A stretch of 64,000 nt of DNA from Kribbella jiaozuonensis (lineage in GTDB: Bacteria; Actinomycetota; Actinomycetes; Propionibacteriales; Kribbellaceae): NCBI RefSeq assembly GCF_005233875.1, contig NZ_SZPZ01000001.1, positions 1,922,001-1,986,000 of the forward strand. Direction: 5' to 3'. The position numbers and the translations under genes are program-made. Below are positions 51,665 to 61,945 of this stretch, piece by piece. The notes under the pieces were generated by a model. It saw only the letters and a program-made list of their open reading frames with translations. It was not told where the DNA came from and searched no databases. Numbering within the stretch: the first letter of the stretch is position 1; each line of letters starts with the position of its first letter.

Positions 51665-54600
51665 ATGACTTCTCTCTGGAAACGGCGCCACGTCACCGCG
51701 CCACTCATCGCAGGCCTGCTGGGTGCGGCACTCGTCGTACCCAATCAGGCCGTCGCACAACCTGAGGCCGCTCCGGCCGTGCAGCCGCAACAGGTGGCCT
51801 CGGTACCCGGCAAGGACTTCGTGCCGGCCGTCCAGAAGGCTCCCTCAAAGGCGCAGAGCCGCACCACGGCATCGGCATCGGCATCGGCGTCGGCCAGTGG
51901 GACCGGGGACTACAAGGCGACTTCACTCGCGCCCTCCGGCACCTGGGAGGTGAACGGAAACAGCGGTGGGTTCACCTGGGCTTACGACCTGCGGACGCCG
52001 CCGGTGCCAGGTGGCCTCGAGCCGGACCTGTCCGCGGACTACTCGTCGCAGTCCACCGACGGCCGGACTGTTGCCACCAACAACCAGCCGTCGTGGCTCG
52101 GTGAGGGCTGGGACCTCGGTGCGGGGTCGATCGAGCGAAGCTACACGGCGTGCGCCGACGATCTCGGCGGCAACAACGCGCAGCGCAAGACCGGTGACCT
52201 CTGCTGGGAGACCGACAACGCCACGGTGTCGCTGGGGAAGCAGTCCGGTCAGCTCGTCCGCGAGAACGGCGTCTGGCACCTCAAGGACGACGACGGGACC
52301 AAGGTCGAGCGGCTGACCGGTGCGGCCAACGGCGACAACGACGGCGAGTACTGGAAGCTGACGACGCCCAGCGGGACGCAGTACTTCTTCGGTCTGAACC
52401 GTCTGCCCGGCTGGGCGACCGGCAAGGAGACCACCCAGTCCACGTGGACGGCTCCGGTCTACGGCAACGACAGCGGTGAGCCTTGCCACCAGGCGACGTA
52501 CGCCGCCTCCTCCTGTCAGCAGGCCTACCGCTGGAACCTCGACCAGGTCGTCGACCCGCACGGCAACGCCATCAGCTACTTCTACGACGTCGAGACGAAC
52601 TCGTACGCGCAGAACCTCGGCGCGACGACCGGAACGTACATCCGCGGCGGCGTGCTGCGGCGGATCGACTACGGCACCCGCTCCGACAACGCGTACGCCG
52701 GAGCGCCTGCTCGGGTCGTGTTCGACAGCGCCGACCGGTGCGCGCCCGGCCAGAACTGTGCGACCCACAACGCGACCTCGTGGCCGGATGTGCCGTGGGA
52801 CCTGGAGTGCAGGACCGCTACGTGTACGACGGTCGCGTCACCGACGTTCTGGTCGACGAAGCGGCTGAGCCGGATCACCACGCAGGTGTCTGTTGGCGGT
52901 GGCAACTACCGGGACGTCGACCGGTGGGACTTCGCCCACACCTATCTGTCGCCGGGTGACGGTACGGCGGCCGGACTCTGGCTGAGCAGCATCACTCACA
53001 CCGGCGTCGCGGGCACTCCGGTCGCTACACCGCCGGTCACCTTCACTCCGACCCTGCTGCCGAACCGCGTCGACACTCCGACCGACAGCCGGCCCGCACT
53101 ATGGAAGCCGCGCATCACCACGATCACCAACGAGACAGGCGGCCAGGTCACGATCAAGTACGCCGATCCGGACTGCACACCGACCTCTCTGCCGACCGCT
53201 GCCGACACCAACGGCAAACGCTGCTATCCGGTCAAATGGGCCGAGCCGCCGGAGGAGACGCCCCGCGACAACTGGTTCCACACGTACGTGGTCCAATACA
53301 CGGTCAAGCACGACCTGGTGACTGACAACCGCGACGAGCTCACCGCGTACGTCTACGAGGGCGATGGGGCCTGGGCGTACGACGACAACCCGCTGGTCGA
53401 CCCGAAGTACCGGACGTGGTCGCAGTGGCGTGGCTACCAGAAAGTCGTTGTGGTGAAGGGCGATGAGGTACACGACGTCGGTGTGACGCGCACTGCGACC
53501 CGCTACCAGTACTTCCGCGGGATGAACGGCGACAAGCTCGCCAACGGCGGTACGAAGAGCGACCAGATCGTCGACACCACCGGAACCGCCACTCCGGACC
53601 TGGAGCAGTACGCCGGGTTCATGCACGAGTCGATCACCTACCTGGGTGTCGGCGGCGGCGAGGTCAGTGCGGAGATCCACGACCCGTGGTCGCGCCTGAC
53701 TGCGACCGAGGGGACGGAGAAGGCCTACCAGGTCGAGGACGGCCGCACCCGGACCCGGACCACGCTGGCCGCCGGGGGAGTACGTCGTACGGACGTGTCG
53801 ACGACGTACGACAACTATGGCAACGTCACGCAGGTCAACGACCTCGGTGACACCGCTGTGGCGACGGACGACCGCTGCACCACCACGGCGTACGTACAGA
53901 ACGCGGGCGCGATGCTGATGGACCTGCCGAGCCAGGAGACGACTGTCGGCGTCGCTTGCGGTACGACGTCGTCGCTGCCGGCAGATGCGATCTCCGACAC
54001 GCGGACGTCGTACGACGGGGCGGCCTTCGGGACTGCTCCGACGCGTGGTGATGTCACCCGGACCGAGCAGGCCAAGGCCTACCCGGCGCAGTACCTGACG
54101 ACTGCTACTACGACTGTCGACGCGTTCGGTAGGCCGTTGGTGCAGGAGGATGCGCTGCACCGGAAGACGACTACTGCCTACAGCGACGTCAACGGGCTGA
54201 ACACGACGACAACTGTCACCAATGCGCTCGGACATGTGTCGACCAGCACGGTCGACCCGGCCTGGGCACTGCCGGTGTCCCAGGTGGATGCCAACCAGCG
54301 GGTCACGTCGTCGACGTACGACGCGCTCGGGCGGCTTATCAAGGTGTGGAAACCCGGACGGACCGAGGTGAATCAGCAGACACCCCATCTGGCCTACGAG
54401 TACGGCGTACGGCAGTCCGGTGGGCCGAGCTGGGTCAAGACGCTCACCCTGAAGGCGAACGGGAACCAGGTGGCGTCGTACAGCCTGATCGACGGGTTCG
54501 GGCGCGAGCGGCAGTCGCAGCAGCCCAGCCCGGCCGGCGGACGGATCCTGTCGGACACGGTGTACGACAGCCGCGGCCTGGTCGTGCTGAAGCGTCCTGC

Positions 54601-57265
54601 GTACTACAACAGCGACGCTGCTCCCGGTACGACGCTCTTCAAGCCGGATCCGGGTCGGGTGCCGAGTGCGACGGTGCTGGGGTACGACGGGGCGGAGCGG
54701 CAGGTCAGCGAGACGTTCGCGGCGTACAACGTCGGGCAGTGGACGACGTACACGACGTACGGCGGCGACCGCGTGACCGTGCTGCCACCGGGGGGCGGGA
54801 CGTTGACGACGACCGTCTCGGATGCGCGGGGGAATATGACCGCGAAGATCCAGTACCGCGGCCGGACGACCAACACGGCGGCTGACACGACCAGCTACGG
54901 CTACACGAAGCGGGGCGAGCTGGCGCGGATCACCGACGCGGCCGGCAACAACTGGCGGTACGAGTACGACGTACTGGGTCGCAAGGTGAAGGCGGACGAC
55001 CCGGACAAGGGCGTGGCTGAGCTGACGTACGACGATGCCGGGCAGGTGATCTCGAGCAAGGACGCGCGGGGCCGGGTCGTCCAGACCGACTACGACGACC
55101 TGGGCCGCAAGATCCGGACCAAGTCCGGTGGAACGGTCCTGGCGGAGTGGACCTACGACACCCTCGCCAAGGGCTCGCCGACGTCGTCGACGCGGTACGT
55201 CGGTGCGGATGCCTACGTGCGCGCCGTGACCGGCTACGACACCGGCGGACGGCCGACCGGGGAGCGGGTGACGATCCCGACGTCCCAGAGCAAGCTGGCC
55301 GGCGTCTACGACACCACCCAGCGGTACGCCGACGACGGCAGCCTCAAGTCGACCCGACAGCCCGCACTGGGCGATCTGGCGGCGGAGACGATCAACTACG
55401 AGTACGACCCGTTCGGCATGCCGGACAAGGTCACCGGTGCGCTGCCGTACGTACGCGACACCAAGTACACCGGTCTGGGCGAGGTCACCCAGCAGCTCCT
55501 CGGCAACGACACCAGGCCGCTGTGGCGCACCACGTCGTACGAGGACACCACGAGGCGCCTCGCCGAGGTCCGCACCGACCGCGACCAGTCAGGCGGTCTA
55601 CTCCTCGACAAGCTCACCTACGCCTACGACCAAACCGGTAACGTCACCAGGACGTCCGACCAGGTCCCCTCCACCGGCACCGACACCCAATGCTTCACCT
55701 ACGACTACCTGCGCCGAGTCGACACAGCCTGGACCGCCACGGACAACTGCGCCGCCTCTCCCTCCACTGCGGTCGTCGGCGGACCGGCGCCGTACTGGCA
55801 AGAATTCGCCTACGACTCAGCAGGCAACCGCACGAAGCTGGTCAAGAAGGGTCTCGGCGGCACCGCAGATGTGGCGAGCACGTACACCTACACCCGCCCC
55901 CACGCCGTCAGGTCGGTGACAACCGGCTCGACGACCAAGTCGTACACCTACGATGCCGCAGGCAACACCCTCACCCGGCCCGGGCAGTCCCTCACCTGGG
56001 ACGACGAGAACCTGCTCACCGCGGCCGGCCCGTCGACCTATCTGTACGACGCCGACGGCAACCAACTGATCCGCCGGGACAAGGACTCGGCGACGCTCTT
56101 CGTGAGCGGCGGCGAGATCAGAGCCGGAGCCGGCGGTACGGCGACGGGGACGCGGTACTATCCGAATCTGGGTGTCCGGACCGCATCCGGCTTCACCTGG
56201 ACGGTCTCGGATCGCAACAGGACCGCACAGACCGCCATCACCGAATCGACCCTCCAGGTCACCAATCGGCGGCTCGACCTGTTCGGCGATCCTCGTGACG
56301 CAGCACCGTCCTGGACCGGCGGCGCACGCGGGTTCGTCGGCGGTACACCGAACACCGACACCGGGCTGACCCGCCTGGGGGCTCGTGAGTACGACCCGAC
56401 CGAGGGCCGCTTCCTGTCGGTCGACCCGCTCTTCGACCCGCAGAACCCGCAACAGCTCAACCCGTACGCGTACGCCGGGAACAGCCCGGTCACGTTCAGT
56501 GACGCGAACGGCCTGATGCTCATCGAGGGTGACAGCGGTCGCACCTACGCCAATGCGAAGGCGGTCGAGAACGTCGCCTGGAAGAAGTGCCTGAGCCGGA
56601 TCGGAGACTTCTTCGGCCTCGGTTGCCCGAAGAGCTTCCGGTGGTACTTCCACACGCAGTGCCCGCCGTCGAAGCCCAAGGACAAGGCGGCGTGTTCCCA
56701 GCCGAGGCCCGGGCCGAAGAAGACGCAAGGCCCGACGGCGCCCAAACCGAAGGACAAGCCGGCGCCGAAGATCATCCCGATCCCGATTCCGGACTGGGCC
56801 AAGGAGGAGATGGCCGGGGACGGCTCCGGATCACTGTGTATCGGCGCGTCGGCCGGGGCCGGAAGTGGTCGTGGTGCGGAGGCGTGTTTCACGACCGATG
56901 ACCGCGGCTTCACCTTCAACGCGTCGTACAAGGAGTACCTGCTGGCCGGAGCCTCGGCCGGTGTCTCGATGGGGTACCGGCGCAGCACGCAGCGGGCCGA
57001 CCAGATGAACAACGGTCAGAGCCGCTACGGGCAGACCGGGTTCGAGGTCGACGAGTTCGGGGCCAGCGCGAGCATGGAGGGCAAGAACGTGGGGGCCGTC
57101 GACGCCGGTGTCGGTCTGGGCGCCGGAGCCTCGATCGGTGAGTACGGCGACAGCTACGGTGCGAACTCCGGCTATTTCCAGTGGTGGTGGACACCGGACT
57201 ACTTCGGCGAGGTGCCGTACAACTGCACGCTGAAATGCCCGTCGTCCGGTCCGGGCATGTCCTGA
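51665..57265 (+). CDS. Large secreted RHS/YD-repeat protein with unusual C-terminal domain
   Basis: This 1866-residue protein has a signal peptide (about 1-32) and a Ser/Ala tract. It has an SpvB/TcdB-like N-terminal part and many YD repeats (about 850-1570, such as YDVLGRKVKADDP and YDDLGRKIRTK). The core closes with YDPTEGRFLSVDPLF and LNPYAYAGNSPVTFSDANGL (about 1577-1618). The remaining 250 residues comprise a Pro/Lys linker and a Gly/Ala-rich, beta-like domain with paired cysteines. RHS shells normally enclose a C-terminal toxin, with an immunity gene downstream. No immunity gene is present, as mreB follows. The tail may therefore not be a toxin. Confidence 0.9.
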   Translation: MTSLWKRRHVTAPLIAGLLGAALVVPNQAVAQPEAAPAVQPQQVASVPGKDFVPAVQKAPSKAQSRTTASASASASASGTGDYKATSLAPSGTWEVNGNSGGFTWAYDLRTPPVPGGLEPDLSADYSSQSTDGRTVATNNQPSWLGEGWDLGAGSIERSYTACADDLGGNNAQRKTGDLCWETDNATVSLGKQSGQLVRENGVWHLKDDDGTKVERLTGAANGDNDGEYWKLTTPSGTQYFFGLNRLPGWATGKETTQSTWTAPVYGNDSGEPCHQATYAASSCQQAYRWNLDQVVDPHGNAISYFYDVETNSYAQNLGATTGTYIRGGVLRRIDYGTRSDNAYAGAPARVVFDSADRCAPGQNCATHNATSWPDVPWDLECRTATCTTVASPTFWSTKRLSRITTQVSVGGGNYRDVDRWDFAHTYLSPGDGTAAGLWLSSITHTGVAGTPVATPPVTFTPTLLPNRVDTPTDSRPALWKPRITTITNETGGQVTIKYADPDCTPTSLPTAADTNGKRCYPVKWAEPPEETPRDNWFHTYVVQYTVKHDLVTDNRDELTAYVYEGDGAWAYDDNPLVDPKYRTWSQWRGYQKVVVVKGDEVHDVGVTRTATRYQYFRGMNGDKLANGGTKSDQIVDTTGTATPDLEQYAGFMHESITYLGVGGGEVSAEIHDPWSRLTATEGTEKAYQVEDGRTRTRTTLAAGGVRRTDVSTTYDNYGNVTQVNDLGDTAVATDDRCTTTAYVQNAGAMLMDLPSQETTVGVACGTTSSLPADAISDTRTSYDGAAFGTAPTRGDVTRTEQAKAYPAQYLTTATTTVDAFGRPLVQEDALHRKTTTAYSDVNGLNTTTTVTNALGHVSTSTVDPAWALPVSQVDANQRVTSSTYDALGRLIKVWKPGRTEVNQQTPHLAYEYGVRQSGGPSWVKTLTLKANGNQVASYSLIDGFGRERQSQQPSPAGGRILSDTVYDSRGLVVLKRPAYYNSDAAPGTTLFKPDPGRVPSATVLGYDGAERQVSETFAAYNVGQWTTYTTYGGDRVTVLPPGGGTLTTTVSDARGNMTAKIQYRGRTTNTAADTTSYGYTKRGELARITDAAGNNWRYEYDVLGRKVKADDPDKGVAELTYDDAGQVISSKDARGRVVQTDYDDLGRKIRTKSGGTVLAEWTYDTLAKGSPTSSTRYVGADAYVRAVTGYDTGGRPTGERVTIPTSQSKLAGVYDTTQRYADDGSLKSTRQPALGDLAAETINYEYDPFGMPDKVTGALPYVRDTKYTGLGEVTQQLLGNDTRPLWRTTSYEDTTRRLAEVRTDRDQSGGLLLDKLTYAYDQTGNVTRTSDQVPSTGTDTQCFTYDYLRRVDTAWTATDNCAASPSTAVVGGPAPYWQEFAYDSAGNRTKLVKKGLGGTADVASTYTYTRPHAVRSVTTGSTTKSYTYDAAGNTLTRPGQSLTWDDENLLTAAGPSTYLYDADGNQLIRRDKDSATLFVSGGEIRAGAGGTATGTRYYPNLGVRTASGFTWTVSDRNRTAQTAITESTLQVTNRRLDLFGDPRDAAPSWTGGARGFVGGTPNTDTGLTRLGAREYDPTEGRFLSVDPLFDPQNPQQLNPYAYAGNSPVTFSDANGLMLIEGDSGRTYANAKAVENVAWKKCLSRIGDFFGLGCPKSFRWYFHTQCPPSKPKDKAACSQPRPGPKKTQGPTAPKPKDKPAPKIIPIPIPDWAKEEMAGDGSGSLCIGASAGAGSGRGAEACFTTDDRGFTFNASYKEYLLAGASAGVSMGYRRSTQRADQMNNGQSRYGQTGFEVDEFGASASMEGKNVGAVDAGVGLGAGASIGEYGDSYGANSGYFQWWWTPDYFGEVPYNCTLKCPSSGPGMS

Positions 57266-57391
57266 GCCCGCCGCCGACTGCAGGTGAGTGGACCGATACG
57301 ATCTGTTCCTGGACGGGCCGGGTCGTGTCGGTCCACGGGCTTTGCGCGGGCGGCGCTTAGCCTGAGTTGGGGTCGAGTGGGAGGTGCCGCG

Positions 57392-58420
57392 GTGGCGAAC
57401 AGCATGCTCGGCCGCGACATGGCGGTCGACCTCGGGACGGCGAACACGCTGGTGTACGTGCGCGGGCGGGGTGTCGTGCTGAACGAGCCGTCCGTGGTCG
57501 CGACCCGGACGGACGACCCGCGTGAGGCGGTCGCGTTCGGGCACGAGGCGAAGAAGATGATCGGCCGTACGCCGGGCAACATCACCGCGATCCGGCCGCT
57601 CAAGGACGGCGTGATCGCCGACTTCGACGCCGCCGAGCAGATGCTGCGGTACTTCATCCAGCGCGTCCACCGCCGGCGGTACTTCGCCAAACCGCGGATC
57701 GTGGTCTGCGTCCCGTCCGGGATCACCGCGGTCGAGCAGCGCGCGGTCCGCGACGCCGGATACATGGCCGGCGCCCGCAAGGTCTACATCATCGAGGAGC
57801 CGATGGCCGCCGCGCTCGGCTCCAACCTCGAGGTCCGCGACGCGACCGGCAACATGGTCGTCGACATCGGCGGCGGTACGACGGAGGTCGCGGTCATCTC
57901 GTTCGGCGGCATCGTCACCAGCCAGTCGATCCGGGTGGCCGGCGACGCCATCGACAAGGCGATCGTGAACTACTGCAAGAAGGAGTTCTCGCTGCTGCTC
58001 GGCGAGGCGACCTCGGAGCAGATCAAGATGACGATCGGGTCGGCGTTCCCGACCACCGACGGCCCGGACAGCGAGATCCGCGGCCGGGACATGGTCTCCG
58101 GCCTGCCGCGGACCGTGAAGGTGTCCTCGGCCGACATGCGTCAGGCGATCGAGGAGCCGATCACGGCGATCGTCGACGCGGTCAAGGCAACGCTGGACAA
58201 GACCCCGCCGGAGCTGGCCGGCGACATCGTCGACCGCGGCATCGTGCTGACCGGCGGCGGTGCGCTGCTCAAGGGCATGGACGAGCGGCTGCGGCACGAG
58301 ACCGGCATCCCGATCCACGTCGCGGAGAACCCGCTCGACGCCGTCGTCCTCGGCGCCGGCAAGTGCGTGGACAACATCGAGACCCTCAACCGCATCCTGG
58401 TCACCGACAACCGGCGCTGA
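57392..58420 (+). CDS. mreB: MreB actin-like cell-shape protein
   Basis: This 342-residue actin-fold ATPase has DLGTANTLVYVRG at the N-terminus, phosphate-2 motif VVDIGGGTTEVAVI and LTGGGALLKGMDERL near the C-terminus. It forms membrane-associated filaments that organise lateral wall or spore-wall synthesis. The start is the GTG at 57392 with GGAGG seven bases upstream; the open frame further upstream is not supported. It heads the mreB-mreC-mreD-mrdA-rodA cluster. A TACGAT near 57299 and a TAGCCT near 57359 are possible -10 elements. Confidence 0.97.
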   Translation: MANSMLGRDMAVDLGTANTLVYVRGRGVVLNEPSVVATRTDDPREAVAFGHEAKKMIGRTPGNITAIRPLKDGVIADFDAAEQMLRYFIQRVHRRRYFAKPRIVVCVPSGITAVEQRAVRDAGYMAGARKVYIIEEPMAAALGSNLEVRDATGNMVVDIGGGTTEVAVISFGGIVTSQSIRVAGDAIDKAIVNYCKKEFSLLLGEATSEQIKMTIGSAFPTTDGPDSEIRGRDMVSGLPRTVKVSSADMRQAIEEPITAIVDAVKATLDKTPPELAGDIVDRGIVLTGGGALLKGMDERLRHETGIPIHVAENPLDAVVLGAGKCVDNIETLNRILVTDNRR

Positions 58421-58431
58421 GGTACCACCCG

Positions 58432-59349
58432 ATGCTCAAAGACCTCGGTACCCCGGCGAAAGGCCTGCTCCGCGCGACCGGTATGCCGCGGCAGATCCGT
58501 CGCCGCCGGACCGTGCTCGTGCTGGTGATCCTGGCCTGTTTCACGCTGATCGTGCTCGACGCCCGCCGCTCGGCCGGTTCGCCGGTCGAGCCGCTGCGGG
58601 AGGCCGCGGCCGGTGTGTTCGGCCCGCTGGAGTCGACCGCGAGTTCGGCCCGGCAGCCTGTGGACAACCTCCGCGACCGGTTCGCGGAAATGGATAGGTT
58701 GAAAGCAGAGAACGAAAAACTCAAGCAGGACAACGAGAATCTGACCCAGGAGCTGAACACCTCCGACTACGCCCGCAACCGGGCGCAGGAGTTGGACAAG
58801 CTGCTCAAGGTCGCGCCGGCGTACACGATGACGCCGGCCCGGGTGATCGGGATCGGTGGCGCCCAGACGTTCAGCCACACGGTCACGATCGACGCCGGGA
58901 CGGCGGACGGCGTGCACACCGACATGACCGTGATGAACGGGACCGGTCTGGTCGGCCGGGTGGTGCGCACCACCACGGGGACCGCGACCGTGCTGCTGAT
59001 CGGCGACCGCAACTCGACCGTCGGCGGCCGGCTGAACTCGTCGATGGCGCTCGGCTTCGTCTCCGGACGCGGCGACGTGGCCGGCACCCTCGACTACAAG
59101 CTCGTCGACCCGAAGGCCCGGCCGAAGGTCGGGGACCGGATCGTCACCTGGGGCTCGAGCGGCAACGCGCCGTACGTGCCGGGTGTCCCGATCGGCGTCG
59201 TCACCTCCGTGACGCCGAACGAAGGCTCCCTCGGATCCACCGCAACCATCAAGCCGTTCGTCGACCCGACCCGGATCGACACCGTCGGCGTGGTCACCGG
59301 ACCACCCGCCCGTCCGCCGAGAGCCCAAATACCAGGGAAGGGGAACTGA
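58432..59349 (+). CDS. mreC: MreC rod-shape protein
   Basis: This 305-residue bitopic protein has one transmembrane segment (TVLVLVILACFTLIVLDA, about residues 25-42), a coiled coil (MDRLKAENEKLKQDNENLTQ, about 84-105) and a C-terminal pair of beta-barrels with VIGIGGAQTFSHTVTIDAG. It links MreB to the wall enzymes in the envelope. The ATG at 58432 is chosen; an ATG at 58483 is an alternative. It lies 11 bp after mreB. Confidence 0.95.
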   Translation: MLKDLGTPAKGLLRATGMPRQIRRRRTVLVLVILACFTLIVLDARRSAGSPVEPLREAAAGVFGPLESTASSARQPVDNLRDRFAEMDRLKAENEKLKQDNENLTQELNTSDYARNRAQELDKLLKVAPAYTMTPARVIGIGGAQTFSHTVTIDAGTADGVHTDMTVMNGTGLVGRVVRTTTGTATVLLIGDRNSTVGGRLNSSMALGFVSGRGDVAGTLDYKLVDPKARPKVGDRIVTWGSSGNAPYVPGVPIGVVTSVTPNEGSLGSTATIKPFVDPTRIDTVGVVTGPPARPPRAQIPGKGN

Positions 59350-59353
59350 CACC

Positions 59354-59884
59354 GTGATCGCTTTGCGCATCGGCCTGGCTGCCCTTTTCCTGATGGTGGC
59401 CGTGACCGTGCAGACGTCGGTGCTGACCAACATCGCCGTCGCCGGGGTGACCTGTGACCTCACGCTGATCGTGGTGATCGCGCTTGCGCTGTCCCGCGGT
59501 CCGGAGTGGGGTGCGATCGCCGGATTCGTCGGCGGTCTGCTGCTCGACATCGTGCCGCCCGCGGACCACACGGCCGGGCGCTGGGCGCTGTCACTCGCGA
59601 TCGCGGGATACATCGCCGGCCTGATCCGCCGCGAGACCTCCAGCGGACCCGTCGGGCCGCTCGGTGTTGCGCTGACGGTCGTGCTCGGGACGGCGGTCTC
59701 GTTCTTCATCTACAGCGCGACCGGCTCGCTGCTGCACGACCCGTCGGTCGACTGGGGCGAGTTCGGCGTCCGCCTCGGCATCGCGGCGGGGTACGACGTG
59801 GTCGGCGCGATCGTGGTGATCCCGCTGGTCATGTGGATCATGGGCCGCGTCCAACCCGCCCGCGAGCGCCGAGTCGCGCCATGA
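59354..59884 (+). CDS. mreD: MreD rod-shape membrane protein
   Basis: This 176-residue protein has five to six hydrophobic segments. The typical MreD core is visible (VTCDLTLIVVIALALSRGPE, then GFVGGLLLDIVPP). It starts at a GTG 4 bp after mreC with AAGGGG upstream. The stop overlaps the mrdA start (ATGA). It acts with MreC in the elongation complex. Confidence 0.93.
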   Translation: MIALRIGLAALFLMVAVTVQTSVLTNIAVAGVTCDLTLIVVIALALSRGPEWGAIAGFVGGLLLDIVPPADHTAGRWALSLAIAGYIAGLIRRETSSGPVGPLGVALTVVLGTAVSFFIYSATGSLLHDPSVDWGEFGVRLGIAAGYDVVGAIVVIPLVMWIMGRVQPARERRVAP

Positions 59885-61935
59885 GCTGGGACGGCTTCGA
59901 AGCGCCGCTCAAGGCCCGGTTGCGGTTGTTCGTGATCGGGGTGCTCGTCTTCTCCTTGCTGTGCACGCTCTTCGGCCGGCTCTGGTACATGCAGGTGATG
60001 TCGAGCGCCGACTACACCCAGGCAGCGACCGCCCAGCACATCCGGCAGGTCCTGATCCCGGCCCCGCGCGGCACGATCGTCGACTCACAGGGCAGGACGC
60101 TCGTCGGCAACCGGGTCTCGCTGATGATCACCGTCGACCGTTCGGTGCTCGCCAAGCTCCCCGACAGCCAGCAGAACGTCGTTCTGACCCGCCTGGCGAA
60201 GGTGCTCGGCCAGAAGCCGGCGGATCTCAAGGCCCGCACGATGCTGTGCGGCGAGCCCGGCGCGTCCAAACCACCCGCCTGCTGGAACGGCACGCCGTAC
60301 CAGCCGATCCCGGTGGCGAAGGACGTCAGCGAGCAGGTCGCGATCGACGTGATGGAGCGCCGCGAGGACTTCCCCGGGATCGCCGCCGACTCGCAGACGC
60401 TCCGTGCGTACCCCGAGCCGTACAAGGTGAACGCGGCCCACATCCTCGGGTACCTCTCGCCGATCACCACCGAAGAGCTCGAGGACATGGACAAGGCTGG
60501 GCAGGACTCGGTCCCGCACCGGTCCGACCTGGTCGGCCGCGCCGGCGTCGAGCGCTCGTACGACAAGCTCCTGCGCGGTACGCCCGGCGAGAAGGACGTC
60601 ATCGTCGACGCGGTCGGGTACACCACCGGCATCAAGAAGCAGACCGCGCCGGTTCCGGGGGCCACGCTCGTCACCACGATCGACGCGCGGATCCAGGCCT
60701 CGGTCGAGGCCCAGCTGAAGAACGCGATCATGACCGCGCGCAAGCAGACCGACCCGGTGACCCACAAGAAGTACGTCGCCGACTCCGGTGCCGCCGTGGT
60801 CATGGACACCAAGACCGGCCGGGTCGTCGCGATGGCCAGCTACCCGACGTACGACCCGGGTGTGTGGGTCGGCGGTATCACCCAGCGCGAGCTCGACGCA
60901 CTGTACTCGGCCAAGTCCGGCACGCCGCTGGTCTCCCGCGCGCTGCAGGCCCAGTTGGCGCCGGGCTCGACGTTCAAGCCGATCACGACATCGGCCGCGC
61001 TGAGCGCCGGGTACAGCACAAAGACGCGGCTCGACTGCTCGTCGTACTTCGAGGTCGGCAACCGCCGGTTCAAGAACTACGAGTCGGCCTCCTACGGGAT
61101 GATCGGCTTCGACCGGGCGCTGGCGTTGTCCTGCGACACATTCTTCTACCGGGTCGCGTACGCGCTCTGGTTGAAGGAGGGCGGCAACTCCAGCGACATC
61201 AGCACCTACGACCCGCTGGTCGAGATGGCGAAGAAGTTCGGCCTCGGCAAGCCGACGGGCATCGACCTGCCCGGCGAGGCGACCGGCCGGATCGCGGACC
61301 GCCAGTGGAAGAAGACCTACTACGACTCGATGAAGGACTACTACTGCAAGCTGTCGGCCAACCCGCCCTCCGGGACGTCGGCCTTCCTCAAGCAGTTCGC
61401 CCGCGAGTTCTGCGTCGACGGGTACAAATACCGCGCCGGTGACGCGGTGAACTTCGCGATCGGCCAGGGCGACACCACCGTCACCCCGCTGCAGCTCGCG
61501 ACCGTGTACTCCGCCCTGTCGAACGGCGGCACGCTCTTCGAGCCGCGCGTGGTCCAGTCCTGGGTCGGCGCGAACGGCAAGCCGCATGAGATCAAGCCGG
61601 CGGTGAAGGCCAAGCTCCCGGTCGCGAAGAACACCCTGCGCTACATCGACACCGCGCTGAAGCAGACCACGGTCAGCGGCACCGCGGCGTGGAAGTTCCA
61701 GGGCTTCCCGCTCGACAAGATCCCCGTCCGCGCCAAGACCGGTACGGCCGAGGTCTACGGCAAGCAGACGACGTCATGGCTGGCGTCGTACACGGATCGG
61801 TACGCCGTGGTGATGATGATCAGCCAGGCCGGTACCGGTTCGGGTGCCGGCGGTGACGCGGTCCGGAAGATCTACGAGACGCTGTACAACATCAAGCCGG
61901 CGCCGCCGCCCGGGCAAGAGAAGCCGAAGCAGTGA
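59881..61935 (+). CDS. mrdA: Penicillin-binding protein 2, elongation transpeptidase
   Basis: This 684-residue class-B PBP has one transmembrane anchor (about residues 16-40) and a dimerisation domain (PAPRGTIVDSQGRTL). The transpeptidase domain carries the active serine in APGSTFKPIT (about 362), SxN as LSCDTFF, and KTGTAEV near 619. It cross-links peptidoglycan with the glycosyltransferase RodA. The ATG overlaps the mreD stop, and rodA follows after 10 bp. An open frame upstream of 59881 only shadows mreD. Confidence 0.96.
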   Translation: MSWDGFEAPLKARLRLFVIGVLVFSLLCTLFGRLWYMQVMSSADYTQAATAQHIRQVLIPAPRGTIVDSQGRTLVGNRVSLMITVDRSVLAKLPDSQQNVVLTRLAKVLGQKPADLKARTMLCGEPGASKPPACWNGTPYQPIPVAKDVSEQVAIDVMERREDFPGIAADSQTLRAYPEPYKVNAAHILGYLSPITTEELEDMDKAGQDSVPHRSDLVGRAGVERSYDKLLRGTPGEKDVIVDAVGYTTGIKKQTAPVPGATLVTTIDARIQASVEAQLKNAIMTARKQTDPVTHKKYVADSGAAVVMDTKTGRVVAMASYPTYDPGVWVGGITQRELDALYSAKSGTPLVSRALQAQLAPGSTFKPITTSAALSAGYSTKTRLDCSSYFEVGNRRFKNYESASYGMIGFDRALALSCDTFFYRVAYALWLKEGGNSSDISTYDPLVEMAKKFGLGKPTGIDLPGEATGRIADRQWKKTYYDSMKDYYCKLSANPPSGTSAFLKQFAREFCVDGYKYRAGDAVNFAIGQGDTTVTPLQLATVYSALSNGGTLFEPRVVQSWVGANGKPHEIKPAVKAKLPVAKNTLRYIDTALKQTTVSGTAAWKFQGFPLDKIPVRAKTGTAEVYGKQTTSWLASYTDRYAVVMMISQAGTGSGAGGDAVRKIYETLYNIKPAPPPGQEKPKQ

Positions 61936-61945
61936 GGGCGCGCAG

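Noticed and set aside
48137..57265. Prophage or integrative element around the LamG/RHS genes
   Set aside because: No integrase, transposase, attachment repeat or tRNA border was found. Base composition looks like the rest of the window.
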